From Gammaproteobacteria bacterium (GTDB lineage Bacteria > Pseudomonadota > Gammaproteobacteria > Steroidobacterales > Foliamicaceae), in contig JAPOWV010000021.1 in the NCBI GenBank assembly GCA_026707445.1, positions 1 through 64,000 on the forward strand: a stretch of 64,000 bases of DNA, in the 5' to 3' direction. The translations under genes and the position numbers were made by a program. Position 1 is the first letter of the stretch, and every line of letters begins with the position of its first letter. Below, in pieces: positions 7,127-15,276 of the stretch. The notes under the pieces are model-generated. The model did not search any database and was not told the DNA's origin. It saw only the letters and a list, made by a program, of their open reading frames with translations.

Positions 7127-9526
7127 ATGAGCAACCGCTGCAAAGCACTTCCGATTTACCTGGCCGTAGCCGCGGCAATTTTGTTCGGCCCCGCCCAGGT
7201 CAACATCGCGTTCGGCCAGGAGGCCCAGCTGGAGGAGATCGTCGTCACCGCGCGCAAGCGCGAGGAGGCGATCCAGGACATTCCGCTGTCCATTACCGCG
7301 TTCACCGCGGAGGAGTTGCAGAAGCGCAGCATCCAGGACATGCGCGACATCGCGCTGTTCACACCCGGATTCAACTTCGAGGATTTCGGCGGCTCCGGAG
7401 GGACCACGCCGGTCGTGCGCGGCACCACCCAGGTGTCGATATTGCAGTCCGGCGAGCAGAACGTATCGGTTTTCTTCGACGGCGTGTATCTGCCGCGCAG
7501 CTACGTTACCGACCTGGGCTTCGCCAACATGGAGCGGGTCGAGGTGGTCAAGGGACCGCAAAGCGCCCGCTACGGACGCAACGCCTTCATGGGGGCGATC
7601 AACTACATCCCCAGGCGGCCCGGAGACGAATGGGACCTGCAGGGGCAGGCCGTGGCCGGCAGTCATTCTCGTTATGACTGGGCCGGCACGGTGTCCGGAC
7701 CCATTGTCCCCGGTCTGATTTCGGTGCTTGCGGGATACGACTACTCGGAGTTTGACGGCACCTGGAAGAACCCGCACCCGTTCCCGGACGTTGATTTCAA
7801 GCAGGGAACCGACGGCCGGCTGGGCGGGCACGAGCGCTCGGTGGCCAACCTGGCCTTGCGCATTACGCCCGGTGATGCCCTGACCATCGATCTGGCGTAT
7901 TACGACTACGACTTCGACAGGGAACACCGGGCCCAGAACTTCTTCGCCGAGTTGGGCGCGGACAGCCACTTGCTGAACTGCGGCCAGTGGAATCCGGATG
8001 TCCGGCCGGCGGGGCGGCCCGGCTTCGGCTACGGCGGCGAGTGGTACCGCCTGTACTGCGGCGAGCTTTGGGTGGACGTCATCCCCTCAGATCCGAGAGG
8101 ATACGCCCGGCAATTGAACGCGCAGTTCACGCGGGGCTCGGTCAACTGGGCCGTCAACGATTCGATAGCCGTGGAATACATCTATGGCACCTTGGAGGCG
8201 GATTCGAAGACCCTCGGTTACAAGGACCTCCTGCCGGGTTGCCCGTTCGCCACCCCGCCGTTGCCCGGCTGCGTTTTTGAAAGCGGCCCGATAGGCGACT
8301 TCGAAGTGGATTCCCACGAGATCAGGGTGTCATGGGACACCGGCGGACCATTGCGGGCCGCCGCCGGATACTTCTACACGAAAAGCCGGGATGCCTATAT
8401 CGCCAACTTCAGCACCATGTGGCCCTTGAGTGCGGCGCCCACGGCGCCGGTCGATATTCTGGACCGGTCGGCATTCGTCGTCTACGTGCCCTTGAGGAAT
8501 CTTGTAAACAGGAACAAGACGACCTCCCCGTTCGCAGAGATCAGCTATGCGTTCATGGACGGGCGGGCGCGCATCGGCGTTGAGGCGCGCTACTCGAATA
8601 CGGACAAGTTCGAGGGCAATCGGCCATCCGAGGGGCTAGACGGAAATCTGGTGTTCGCTGGCGTGGTGCTGGAGGACGAGTTCTCCTCGTTCACGCCGCG
8701 GATTACGCTGGAGTACGATCTCAGCGCCGACCGGCTGCTGTTCGTTTCGATCGCCAAGGGAGTCAAGCTGGGCGGTTTCAACGCCTCATCCGTTCGGGTG
8801 GAGGACCGCACCTTCGACGAGGACCAGAACTGGACCTACGAGATCGGCTCCAAGAACATCCTCCTGGACGGGCGGCTGCGCCTGAACGGATCGCTGTTCT
8901 GGATCGATTGGTCGGACGTGCAGATCAGGGCGCAGGACCCCGGCAACCCGGCCGACCTGTCGCTTTCGCTGACCGCCAATCTTGGGGATGTGAGCTCCAA
9001 GGGTTTTGAGGTGGAGGCCGCCTATGCGATCTCCGAGAATCTGACCGTCAGCGGATCCGCCTATTACGGCGACGCCAAGTACGAGGAAGGCACATTCGAC
9101 AAGCGTTGGGGCGGGTTGCCCTCGGTTTGCGATGATGTCGTGTGCCCGATCGACGGCCACGTGGGCGGCAATCAGATGCAGCGCCAGTCCAAGGTGCAGG
9201 CGACGTTCGGAACCGAATGGCGTGACGAGCTCGCGTTGGGCTTCGCCGAGGAGTACTTCATCCGCTTCGATCTCGCATATCAGTCCAAACAGTACGCCGA
9301 CGCCATGAATCTGGCCTGGGTGCCCGAACGCAGCATCGCGAATGCCAGCATCGGCATTATCGGGCGTTGGTACGAGGCGCGGCTCTGGGCCCGCAATCTG
9401 TTTGACGAGCTGTACGTGTCCGGCGCGACCGTGGGCGTGCCCAACAGGCAGTACAACGCCTACCTGGGCGAGCGCCGCACCTTCGGCCTGACGTTTATCG
9501 CGAACTTCGACAACTTCGCAGACTGA
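7127..9526 (+). CDS. TonB-dependent outer-membrane receptor
   Basis: A 799-residue TonB-dependent transporter. It has a signal peptide (about 1-30), a TonB box (LEEIVVTARKRE), a plug domain (about 50-170; IQDIPLSITAF, GGTTPVVRGTT, MERVEVVKGPQSARYGRNAFMG) and a C-terminal beta-barrel of aromatic-rich repeats ending in a terminal strand with Phe. ATG 7127 is chosen because GGGAGG precedes it and the signal peptide starts there; the longer open frame upstream overlaps the methyltransferase out of frame. It would import a ligand too large for porins across the outer membrane. The substrate is unknown; the plug resembles the broad IroN/FyuA-like class common in marine gammaproteobacteria. It is probably co-transcribed with the two upstream genes. 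Confidence 0.92.
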   Translation: MSNRCKALPIYLAVAAAILFGPAQVNIAFGQEAQLEEIVVTARKREEAIQDIPLSITAFTAEELQKRSIQDMRDIALFTPGFNFEDFGGSGGTTPVVRGTTQVSILQSGEQNVSVFFDGVYLPRSYVTDLGFANMERVEVVKGPQSARYGRNAFMGAINYIPRRPGDEWDLQGQAVAGSHSRYDWAGTVSGPIVPGLISVLAGYDYSEFDGTWKNPHPFPDVDFKQGTDGRLGGHERSVANLALRITPGDALTIDLAYYDYDFDREHRAQNFFAELGADSHLLNCGQWNPDVRPAGRPGFGYGGEWYRLYCGELWVDVIPSDPRGYARQLNAQFTRGSVNWAVNDSIAVEYIYGTLEADSKTLGYKDLLPGCPFATPPLPGCVFESGPIGDFEVDSHEIRVSWDTGGPLRAAAGYFYTKSRDAYIANFSTMWPLSAAPTAPVDILDRSAFVVYVPLRNLVNRNKTTSPFAEISYAFMDGRARIGVEARYSNTDKFEGNRPSEGLDGNLVFAGVVLEDEFSSFTPRITLEYDLSADRLLFVSIAKGVKLGGFNASSVRVEDRTFDEDQNWTYEIGSKNILLDGRLRLNGSLFWIDWSDVQIRAQDPGNPADLSLSLTANLGDVSSKGFEVEAAYAISENLTVSGSAYYGDAKYEEGTFDKRWGGLPSVCDDVVCPIDGHVGGNQMQRQSKVQATFGTEWRDELALGFAEEYFIRFDLAYQSKQYADAMNLAWVPERSIANASIGIIGRWYEARLWARNLFDELYVSGATVGVPNRQYNAYLGERRTFGLTFIANFDNFAD

Positions 9527-9583
9527 CCGGAGCGCGTTTCCGACGGCTCGCCGTTCCCCGCGAGTTCGGGTGCGGCGGGCTGA

Positions 9584-10258
9584 ATGAGTACCGCGACCGG
9601 CATACATCTGGTCCTGTTCGATATTGACGGGACGCTGGTAGATTCCGATGAGTTCGACTCGGAGCTCTATGTAGCGGCCGTCAGAAAGGTTCTGGGGATA
9701 GAGATCGGCGACGACTGGTCCGCGTATCGCAACGTGACCGACGGCGGGATCCTGGATGAAATCATCGACAACGCGGGGCTGACGGACGGTCGGCCTGGCA
9801 TTCATTCAGAAGTCAAGGCTGTTTTTGCCGGCATGGTTTCGGAATACCTGGAAGAACGGGGAGGCCGCTTGCCCGAAATCGAAGGCGCCGGGACTTTCCT
9901 GGCCGAACTCGAGTCACTTCCGGAAGTCTCGGTGGCGCTGGCCACCGGCGGCTGGGAGGATACGGCGCGGATGAAGCTTCGCGCCGCCGGCCTGGATCGC
10001 TACTCCCTCCCCCTCGCATCGGGCTCGGACGCCTTAACGCGCACTGAAATCATGCAAATCGCCGAGAAACGGGCGCTTGACGGCCGGGACGCCGACCGGC
10101 GGACCTACTTCGGCGACGGCGTCTGGGACATGCGGGCCAGCGAGGAACTGGGCTACGACTTCATCGCAATCGGCGACAAGGTGCAGCACAACGCCCGCTA
10201 CCCCGATTTTCGGTACAAGCGAACGATCCTCGCTCACCTGCTACCGGGTGCGGACTGA
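9584..10258 (+). CDS. HAD-superfamily hydrolase (phosphoglycolate phosphatase-like)
   Basis: A 224-residue soluble phosphatase of the haloacid dehalogenase superfamily. Motif I is FDIDGTLVDSDEFD with the nucleophile Asp, motif II is ALATGG, and the C-terminal acidic motif is YFGDGVWDMRASEELGYDFIAIG. A helical cap domain lies between motifs I and II. The size and cap fit beta-phosphoglucomutase/phosphoglycolate phosphatase relatives; the substrate is not predictable. It lies 57 bp after the TonB receptor and may be a separate unit. The convergent VapC-like gene ends 18 bp downstream. Confidence 0.85.
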   Translation: MSTATGIHLVLFDIDGTLVDSDEFDSELYVAAVRKVLGIEIGDDWSAYRNVTDGGILDEIIDNAGLTDGRPGIHSEVKAVFAGMVSEYLEERGGRLPEIEGAGTFLAELESLPEVSVALATGGWEDTARMKLRAAGLDRYSLPLASGSDALTRTEIMQIAEKRALDGRDADRRTYFGDGVWDMRASEELGYDFIAIGDKVQHNARYPDFRYKRTILAHLLPGAD

Positions 10259-10276
10259 GCGGCATGTACGAAGCAA

Positions 10277-10672
10277 TCAGCTCAGGCGCTCGATTCCGGG
10301 GCAGGAATCGAAGCCACGATCCAGGCTCAGGATGCGGCTGATTCCGGCGCTTTGCATCACCGCGACATGAAGGGCGTCGCGGGCCGACAGCCCTTCCACG
10401 GACAAGAGGATTTCCCTGGCCGCGCGGATCTGCACCATTCCGTAGGTCAGGACTTCATCGGTTATTGATTCCAGGCAGTCGAAAGCCGGGTCGATGGCGT
10501 CAGGGCGGCCAATGGCCGTATATCGATGCAGGATTTCCTGATAGACCTCGACATCGGTCACGAATCGCGTTCGCTCCCGAATCAGCGGGTCCAATACCGC
10601 ACTGAGGCGGTCCTTGTTCGGATGCCGCGCGCCAACGAGGTACATCGGGACATTCGAGTCTATGAAAATCAC
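10277..10672 (-). CDS. PIN-domain ribonuclease toxin (VapC-like)
   Basis: A 131-residue PIN-domain protein, the size usual for VapC toxins. Acidic metal-binding residues are visible: Asp in IFIDSNVPMY at the N-terminus, Glu in VEVYQEIL, and Asp in LSARDALHVA and LSLDRGFD. Family knowledge: VapC toxins are Mg-dependent endoribonucleases that cut tRNA or rRNA. Its start overlaps the end of the RHH antitoxin by ATGA (10669-10672), the classic antitoxin-first arrangement, so the pair should be co-expressed and self-repressed. Confidence 0.88.
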   Translation of the reverse strand: MIFIDSNVPMYLVGARHPNKDRLSAVLDPLIRERTRFVTDVEVYQEILHRYTAIGRPDAIDPAFDCLESITDEVLTYGMVQIRAAREILLSVEGLSARDALHVAVMQSAGISRILSLDRGFDSCPGIERLS

Positions 10673-10914
10673 TGCGCCTGATAGCCTTTCTCTATTTCTT
10701 CCAGCATGACGTCAATGTCCGCGGTGGGAAACTGGTGGCGGCAGGCTTGCGCCAGGGCTTGAAGCTTGCGATCTACCGACCGGCGCCGGCTAAGCCGCGC
10801 CTGCCGAAGGGTCTGACGCACCCATTCGGCCACGGTCATTCGTTCCTCGCGCGCGGACCGCTGTAGCGCCCGATACTCGTCGTCCTCGAACAGGACCTGT
10901 AGTCGCTTAGTCAT
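10669..10914 (-). CDS. Ribbon-helix-helix antitoxin (VapB-like)
   Basis: An 81-residue protein starting TKRLQVLFEDDEYRALQRSA, a ribbon-helix-helix pattern (beta strand followed by a helix with EERMTVAEWVRQTLRQA). The C-terminal half is basic and then acidic (DIDVMLEEIEKGY), as in antitoxins that wrap around PIN toxins. Translationally coupled to the downstream toxin. An inverted repeat directly before the start codon is the likely autoregulatory operator. There is no clear ribosome-binding site, so translation may be leaderless. Confidence 0.82.
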   Translation of the reverse strand: MTKRLQVLFEDDEYRALQRSAREERMTVAEWVRQTLRQARLSRRRSVDRKLQALAQACRHQFPTADIDVMLEEIEKGYQAQ

Positions 10915-10917
10915 GGC

Positions 10918-10938
10918 GATGAGTTTATGTTACTCATC
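10918..10938. promoter_or_regulatory. Inverted-repeat operator of the VapBC-like pair
   Basis: GATGAGT and ACTCATC form a perfect 7-bp inverted repeat separated by 7 bp (TTATGTT), starting 4 bp before the antitoxin start codon. A third ATGAGT half-site follows at about 10943. Position and symmetry fit binding by the RHH antitoxin. This is inference from sequence only. Confidence 0.6.
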
Positions 10939-10947
10939 ACACATGAG

Positions 10948-11661
10948 TCAATCCTTCTGGAACGCTTGTCCCACAGGCCGCCGGCCGATTACGTTTCCCT
11001 CAAGGTCGAACAGAAGCAATTCGACAGAGGCTCCATACGGGAGGTACAGGACAACCGAGTCGGTCCTGACTGCCTCCATGCGATCGTAGGCGATTTCGTC
11101 CGCCCGTTCCGCGTTTCTGGCCTCGACAATGCAGGCTGTTTCGCGGCACTCGGGGACGGCCACGGTCACGGCGCGCCGGCGGCCCGACATTTCCATCCAG
11201 CCTGGGCGGCCATTGACGAATCGGGTGCGGGAGGAAAGCACGTGCAGGTCGATGCCCGCGCCGATCTGCATTGGTTCTCCACCTCCGGTCAACAGAACGA
11301 CCGGATCGGCGCCTGCCAGGCCCTGCCGTTCGGCCTCGTCTCGCAAGACGTGCTCAAATCCAGGCTCCGAGCGTTCGCCAAGCAGTGTCTGGTCGACAGT
11401 CAGCGGATCGATTCCTGCAATTTCACGCACGAAGTGCGCCATGGGCTCCCATGAGGACGTGGGCTGCTCCTGCAGGTGCGCCCATCCGCAATGAACCAGC
11501 ACTTTCGCATCGGGGTCCTTCGAAAGGGTCCCGTCCAAGAGATTGCGTGCCTGCCAATAGTCGCGGCGGGCCTGTTCATTACGGGAATCGGCCGTGTTCT
11601 TCTGACTGCCCCGGATCTCGTATCCCACGATCTCGTACCCGAGGGCAAGCGCATGCCTCAA
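10948..11661 (-). pseudogene. Hypothetical protein lacking its N-terminal part (probable remnant)
   Basis: The frame begins at TTG 11661 directly after an in-frame TAA (11665-11667) and reads LRHALALGYEIVGYE at once, i.e. in the middle of a fold. The rest contains DPDAKVLVHCGWAHLQE, GIDPLTVDQTLLGERS and a beta-rich tail. From memory these resemble the C-terminal half of roughly 400-residue uncharacterised proteins in which an N-terminal domain and signal peptide precede the ALxLGYxxVxYE segment. I therefore call it a 5'-truncated gene; it could still be translated as a 237-residue protein. The lost end lies next to a lower-GC stretch (11665-11870) beside the Xre/RES toxin-antitoxin genes, suggesting that their insertion removed it. 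Confidence 0.55.
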
Positions 11662-11830
11662 AAGTTAGGGGTGGCTTGGGCCGAAGAGTTCTCCAATTGC
11701 ATATTTTGCAGGTGATTCTGGATTACTTGGGGTACTCGCGTCGTTTCTTGCTTGGCATTGCATTCCTCTCTTGCCAGTCTGAATTGAACGGTTCAAGGGA
11801 AGACAAGACCTGTTCCGTCAATTGATCGTG

Positions 11831-11845
11831 ATATGCTCGTCATAT
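11831..11845. promoter_or_regulatory. Possible operator upstream of Xre/RES toxin-antitoxin pair
   Basis: ATATG-CTCGT-CATAT is a 5-bp inverted repeat with a 5-bp spacer, flanked by GATC on both sides, about 28 bp before the antitoxin start. Its placement fits autoregulation by the antitoxin. Support is positional only. Confidence 0.4.
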
Positions 11846-11872
11846 GATCGGAAGTGTTAGAGGAAGAGTTGG

Positions 11873-12337
11873 ATGGACTTTCAAGCCTATGCTGATCGCT
11901 CCAATCTGCCCGCGAGCGAGGCCACGCGGGTAGCGGCGCTGCTTGAGATGGACGGACCCGAAGACGTGAGCGATGTTCAACTGGCGCTGACGGTCTCCAG
12001 GGGTTTGCATGCCCGGTCGGCACGCGCTTTGGCCAGGCTGCTGGGCACAAATCGCATAGTAGGGCCCGTAATCCCCGAAGCGACCCTTAGGCGTGCGCGC
12101 AGGGCCGGAAAATCACTCTCGCGCGAGCATAGCGAGCGACTCTATGAAGTCGGGCGTGTTGTAGATGCAGTGAGCTGCGCCTTTCGTGGTGACCGTAACT
12201 CCATCGAAGCCTTCCTGAACCGTCCGCATCCACTACTCGAAGGCAGTACGCCTCTTGATCTTGCGCGATCCGGTTCAGCGGGCGCGGATGCCGTGGTAAG
12301 TCTCATCCGCCGTGCAGAGGCCGGCATGGCCGTGTGA
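11873..12337 (+). CDS. Antitoxin of Xre/MbcA/ParS type (DUF2384)
   Basis: A 154-residue antitoxin. An N-terminal helical region (TVSRGLHARSARALARLLG) is followed by the MbcA/ParS toxin-binding region: AGKSLSREHSERLYEVGRVVDAV, FRGDRNSIEAFLNRPHPLLEGSTPLDLARSG, AVVSLIRRAEAG. The HPLLxGxTPLDL segment is diagnostic for antitoxins paired with RES toxins. Its stop codon lies 2 bp before ATG 12340 of the RES gene, so the two are coupled. A GAGGAAGAG purine-rich site precedes the start. Family knowledge: this class neutralises RES-domain NAD-degrading toxins. Confidence 0.88.
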   Translation: MDFQAYADRSNLPASEATRVAALLEMDGPEDVSDVQLALTVSRGLHARSARALARLLGTNRIVGPVIPEATLRRARRAGKSLSREHSERLYEVGRVVDAVSCAFRGDRNSIEAFLNRPHPLLEGSTPLDLARSGSAGADAVVSLIRRAEAGMAV

Positions 12338-12339
12338 CA

Positions 12340-12816
12340 ATGCCGCGGCGCCTAGCCGGTGACATGCGGGCGTACCGGATCGGCGACCCACAGGGACGAT
12401 TTCCCATTTGGAGCCCCGACGGCGCCATGCGGGTCGCGGGACGTTGGCATGAAGCGGGCGCGGAAGTCATCTACGCGTCCGAAAACTATTCGACTGCGCT
12501 GCTGGAGGTCCTGGCGCACTGGAATGGGATCCTGCCGAGAGGCCAGCAGTACATTGAGATCACGATTCCCCGCGGCACCAGCTACGAAATGGTCACGGAG
12601 GATGCCATTCCGAATTGGTTCGGAAGGAGCGCGGAGGCGGCCCGGCGCTTCGGCCGTGACTGGTATGCCGAGAATCGAAGTGCGATACTGATCGTTCCTT
12701 CTGTGGTTGCGCGCATGGAGCAAAATGTCGTTATTAACAGCCGGCATGCGGAGTTCACGAGCCTCATGGTGGGCCCCGAGAAGCCCGTGTTCTGGGACGA
12801 ACGCCTGTTGCCGTAG
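12340..12816 (+). CDS. RES-domain toxin (NAD+-depleting)
   Basis: A RES-domain protein of about 158 residues. The core reads MRAYRIGDPQGRFPIWSPDGA, VAGRWHEAGAEVIYASENYSTALLEVL and ends ARMEQNVVINSRHAEFTSL, matching the Arg, Tyr/Glu and Ser/Asn/His positions of RES toxins. Family knowledge: such toxins cut NAD+ by glycohydrolase or phosphorolysis and stop growth when free of antitoxin. Starts at GTG 12334, ATG 12340 and ATG 12364 are possible; the last sits at the usual RES-domain boundary. The partner antitoxin lies immediately upstream. Confidence 0.85.
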   Translation: MPRRLAGDMRAYRIGDPQGRFPIWSPDGAMRVAGRWHEAGAEVIYASENYSTALLEVLAHWNGILPRGQQYIEITIPRGTSYEMVTEDAIPNWFGRSAEAARRFGRDWYAENRSAILIVPSVVARMEQNVVINSRHAEFTSLMVGPEKPVFWDERLLP

Positions 12817-12843
12817 CGCCGCAGGAGATGAGGTGCTGGAGCG

Positions 12844-14112
12844 GTGCGAGGTAGGCTGAGCCTGCATTCGTTCATGGTTTGCGTGGTTGCGTTCACCGCG
12901 CAGGCGCAGACAACTGAGGAGTTCTTTCCCGGACGGCTGTTGTTTTCGCCGGAAGAGGAGGCGCTGTACATGCAGCGCTACGAGAAGGCGCAGGTGCGCA
13001 GGACCGCGGACGAGATTTACGTCGATCAGGAAGCGATGACCGGCGCCGATGACTGGGCGCCGCTGCCGGCTGCCGCTGCCGAGGAGCGAACGATCTCGGA
13101 GAAGGCCCTGGACGGCGCGGAACGCTATGCGGAGATCAACAACTCCAACGCGTTCATCGTCTGGCGCAACGGGAAGATCGAGCGGGAAACCTATTTCGGC
13201 GCTCACACGCGCACTTCGCCGATCAACTCCTTCTCGCTGGCCAAGCAGGTCACGGCGTTCGCCATCGGCCGGGCACTTGTGCTGGGCAATATTGCGTCGC
13301 TCGATCAGCCGGTGGCCGATTACGTAACCGAATGGAAAGGCGATAACCGGCGGGAGAAAATCCTGGTTCGGCACCTGCTGGACATGCGCGCGGGCTTTTA
13401 CCCGCAGGTCCCGCCGCGGGGTCCCGCGGACCTGATCTCCCGCACCTTCCTGCACCCGCGCCACGACGAGATCATCGTGGCGGAGTACCCGGTCATCGAC
13501 GAACCGGGCACGCGTTACGAATACAACAACGCCGCGGGCGACATGGTGGCGGTGCTGATCGAGCGCGCCACCTCACGCCGGTATGCGGAGTTCGTGGGCA
13601 CCGAAATCTGGCAAAAGATCGGCGCGATGGGCGGTGCGGTCTGGGTGAACCGGCCCGGAGGAACGGCGCACTCGGGATGCTGCATGCTGGCGCCCGCCGA
13701 AAACTTCCTGAGGCTGGCGATCGCGATGCTCCAGGACGGCGTTTGGGAGGGCGAGCGGCTGTTGCCGGAGAGTTACGTCAGGGAAATGATCACGCCCACC
13801 CGCGAGAACCCGTACTTCGGCCTGAGCATCTGGGTGGCCGGGCGCTATTCCGGGCGGCGCGGCTTCGCCAACCCGGACCGCGGCATGCCGGAAATCCTGC
13901 ACGGCGAACCTTATCTCGCCGCCGACCTCTACCTGTTCGACGGCAACGCCAACCAGGTGGTCTACACGGTGCCCTCACAGAATCTTGTCATCCTGCGAAC
14001 CGGCCTGCCGCCGCCGCGAAACGAGAACACCGAGTGGGACAACAGCGTTCTGCCCAACACCATCATGCGCGGAATCATCAGGGATCAGCGGCCGTCCGCG
14101 CCGCAACGCTAG
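12844..14112 (+). CDS. Serine hydrolase of the class C beta-lactamase fold (secreted)
   Basis: A 422-residue protein with a signal peptide (RLSLHSFMVCVVAFTAQAQ). The beta-lactamase/DD-peptidase active site is visible: Ser131-Leu-Ala-Lys134 in SFSLAKQ and Tyr227-Asn-Asn in YEYNNAAGDM. The rest matches the esterase EstB/penicillin-binding relatives (HLLDMRAGF, GLSIWVAGRY). Likely periplasmic esterase, peptidase or amidase; the sequence gives no support for antibiotic resistance as its role. The start is GTG 12844. The 3' end overlaps the convergent PepSY gene by 35 bp (14078-14112). Confidence 0.85.
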   Translation: MRGRLSLHSFMVCVVAFTAQAQTTEEFFPGRLLFSPEEEALYMQRYEKAQVRRTADEIYVDQEAMTGADDWAPLPAAAAEERTISEKALDGAERYAEINNSNAFIVWRNGKIERETYFGAHTRTSPINSFSLAKQVTAFAIGRALVLGNIASLDQPVADYVTEWKGDNRREKILVRHLLDMRAGFYPQVPPRGPADLISRTFLHPRHDEIIVAEYPVIDEPGTRYEYNNAAGDMVAVLIERATSRRYAEFVGTEIWQKIGAMGGAVWVNRPGGTAHSGCCMLAPAENFLRLAIAMLQDGVWEGERLLPESYVREMITPTRENPYFGLSIWVAGRYSGRRGFANPDRGMPEILHGEPYLAADLYLFDGNANQVVYTVPSQNLVILRTGLPPPRNENTEWDNSVLPNTIMRGIIRDQRPSAPQR

Positions 14113-15259
14113 TCAGCCGACTTTTTCGCCTGCGCCACCATAAGAGAAACCCGGTCGCGAACAGCGCCGGAAAGAACAGGCCCGCGACAAACATCACCAC
14201 ACGGCCGGGTAAACCGGCTATGGCGCCGCTGTGCAGGCTTGCGGCAAAGTCGGCCGAAAGCAGTGACATCCATGTCGGCGCGGCAGGGGCGGACAAGCGG
14301 ATGATGTCACCCGTGTACCGGTTGACGAAAACCGTCGTCTGCTTTGCGACCGCGTTTTCACCCGGAGGGAAAACCCGTATCAGGAAAAAGGGCTGCGGTC
14401 CCAGAGGCCGAAGAATAAATCCCAGCCAGGTACCGGGCACGGCCTCCAGTGCGGCGTCGGCAGCCTCCTGCCAGGGAATGGTCGGTGGCGGACTGCCCGC
14501 TTGGGCCTGCATCGGAGGACCGGGATTCATCGGCGCGGACGGCGGCGCGGACACCGGCGCGGCCGGCGGCACCGAGGATGGCGCGGCGGCAGGTGCCGGT
14601 GGTCCCACCTGCGGCGCGGTCAGCTTCCAGACAATGGGCGGAACCGTCACGGCGGAGAGAAACAGGAAGGCGAACATGTAGACCCCGCCGAGGTTGTGCA
14701 AGTCGCGAATGACACGACGCGAACCGCCATCCCACTTCACGGAAAGCGCTCCCGGAAGGCGCTCTTTCCTGGGCCACCACAACGCCAGTCCTATGGTGAA
14801 CATGGCCATCAGCAGGACCGACAGGAGGCCGAGTGCGTTCTCGCCGACGGCGCCCAGCGTCAGATCGCCATGCAACCTGCGGATTAGCGCCAGGGACGAC
14901 AGGCTGGAGCGTTCACCGACGATTTCGGCGGTGAACGGATCCACGAATACCTGTCGTTCGTTGCCGCCGGCGTCCACGAGCGTAACCGTGAGCGTTCTGC
15001 CCGGCGCGTCGTCCAGGCGCGTGACAAAGGCAGGCTGCCAATCCGGATACGTCCGGGTGGTCTTCGAAATGATGTCATCGATCGGTAGACGAAATCCCTT
15101 TATTTCGGCGGTGTAGAGATCCGGACTCAGCGCGACGTCAAGTTCATCCTCAAAGACCAGCAGGGAACCGGTAACGCCGACCAGGACAATGATGAGCCCG
15201 GCCGAAATCCCCGACCATCGGTGGAACGCGAGAAGCGCCTTTTTCGTACGCGGCTTCAT
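14078..15259 (-). CDS. PepSY-domain inner-membrane protein
   Basis: A membrane protein of 393 residues from ATG 15259, where the typical MKPRTKKALLAFHRWSGISAGLIIVLVGVTG begins. It has about four transmembrane helices: N-terminal, one after GENALGLLSVLLMAMFTIGLALWWPR, one at GGVYMFAFLFLSAVTVPPIVW, and a C-terminal one (VVMFVAGLFFPALFATGFLLWW). PepSY segments lie between them. An unusually long Pro/Ala linker (about residues 220-260) interrupts the second periplasmic region. Family knowledge: such proteins accompany siderophore receptors or act as ferric-chelate reductases; no iron genes are adjacent here. The longer frame upstream to 15319 lacks a good start. Confidence 0.85.
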   Translation of the reverse strand: MKPRTKKALLAFHRWSGISAGLIIVLVGVTGSLLVFEDELDVALSPDLYTAEIKGFRLPIDDIISKTTRTYPDWQPAFVTRLDDAPGRTLTVTLVDAGGNERQVFVDPFTAEIVGERSSLSSLALIRRLHGDLTLGAVGENALGLLSVLLMAMFTIGLALWWPRKERLPGALSVKWDGGSRRVIRDLHNLGGVYMFAFLFLSAVTVPPIVWKLTAPQVGPPAPAAAPSSVPPAAPVSAPPSAPMNPGPPMQAQAGSPPPTIPWQEAADAALEAVPGTWLGFILRPLGPQPFFLIRVFPPGENAVAKQTTVFVNRYTGDIIRLSAPAAPTWMSLLSADFAASLHSGAIAGLPGRVVMFVAGLFFPALFATGFLLWWRRRKSRLTSVAARTAADP

Positions 15260-15276
15260 GCGCCGCACTATACCGG

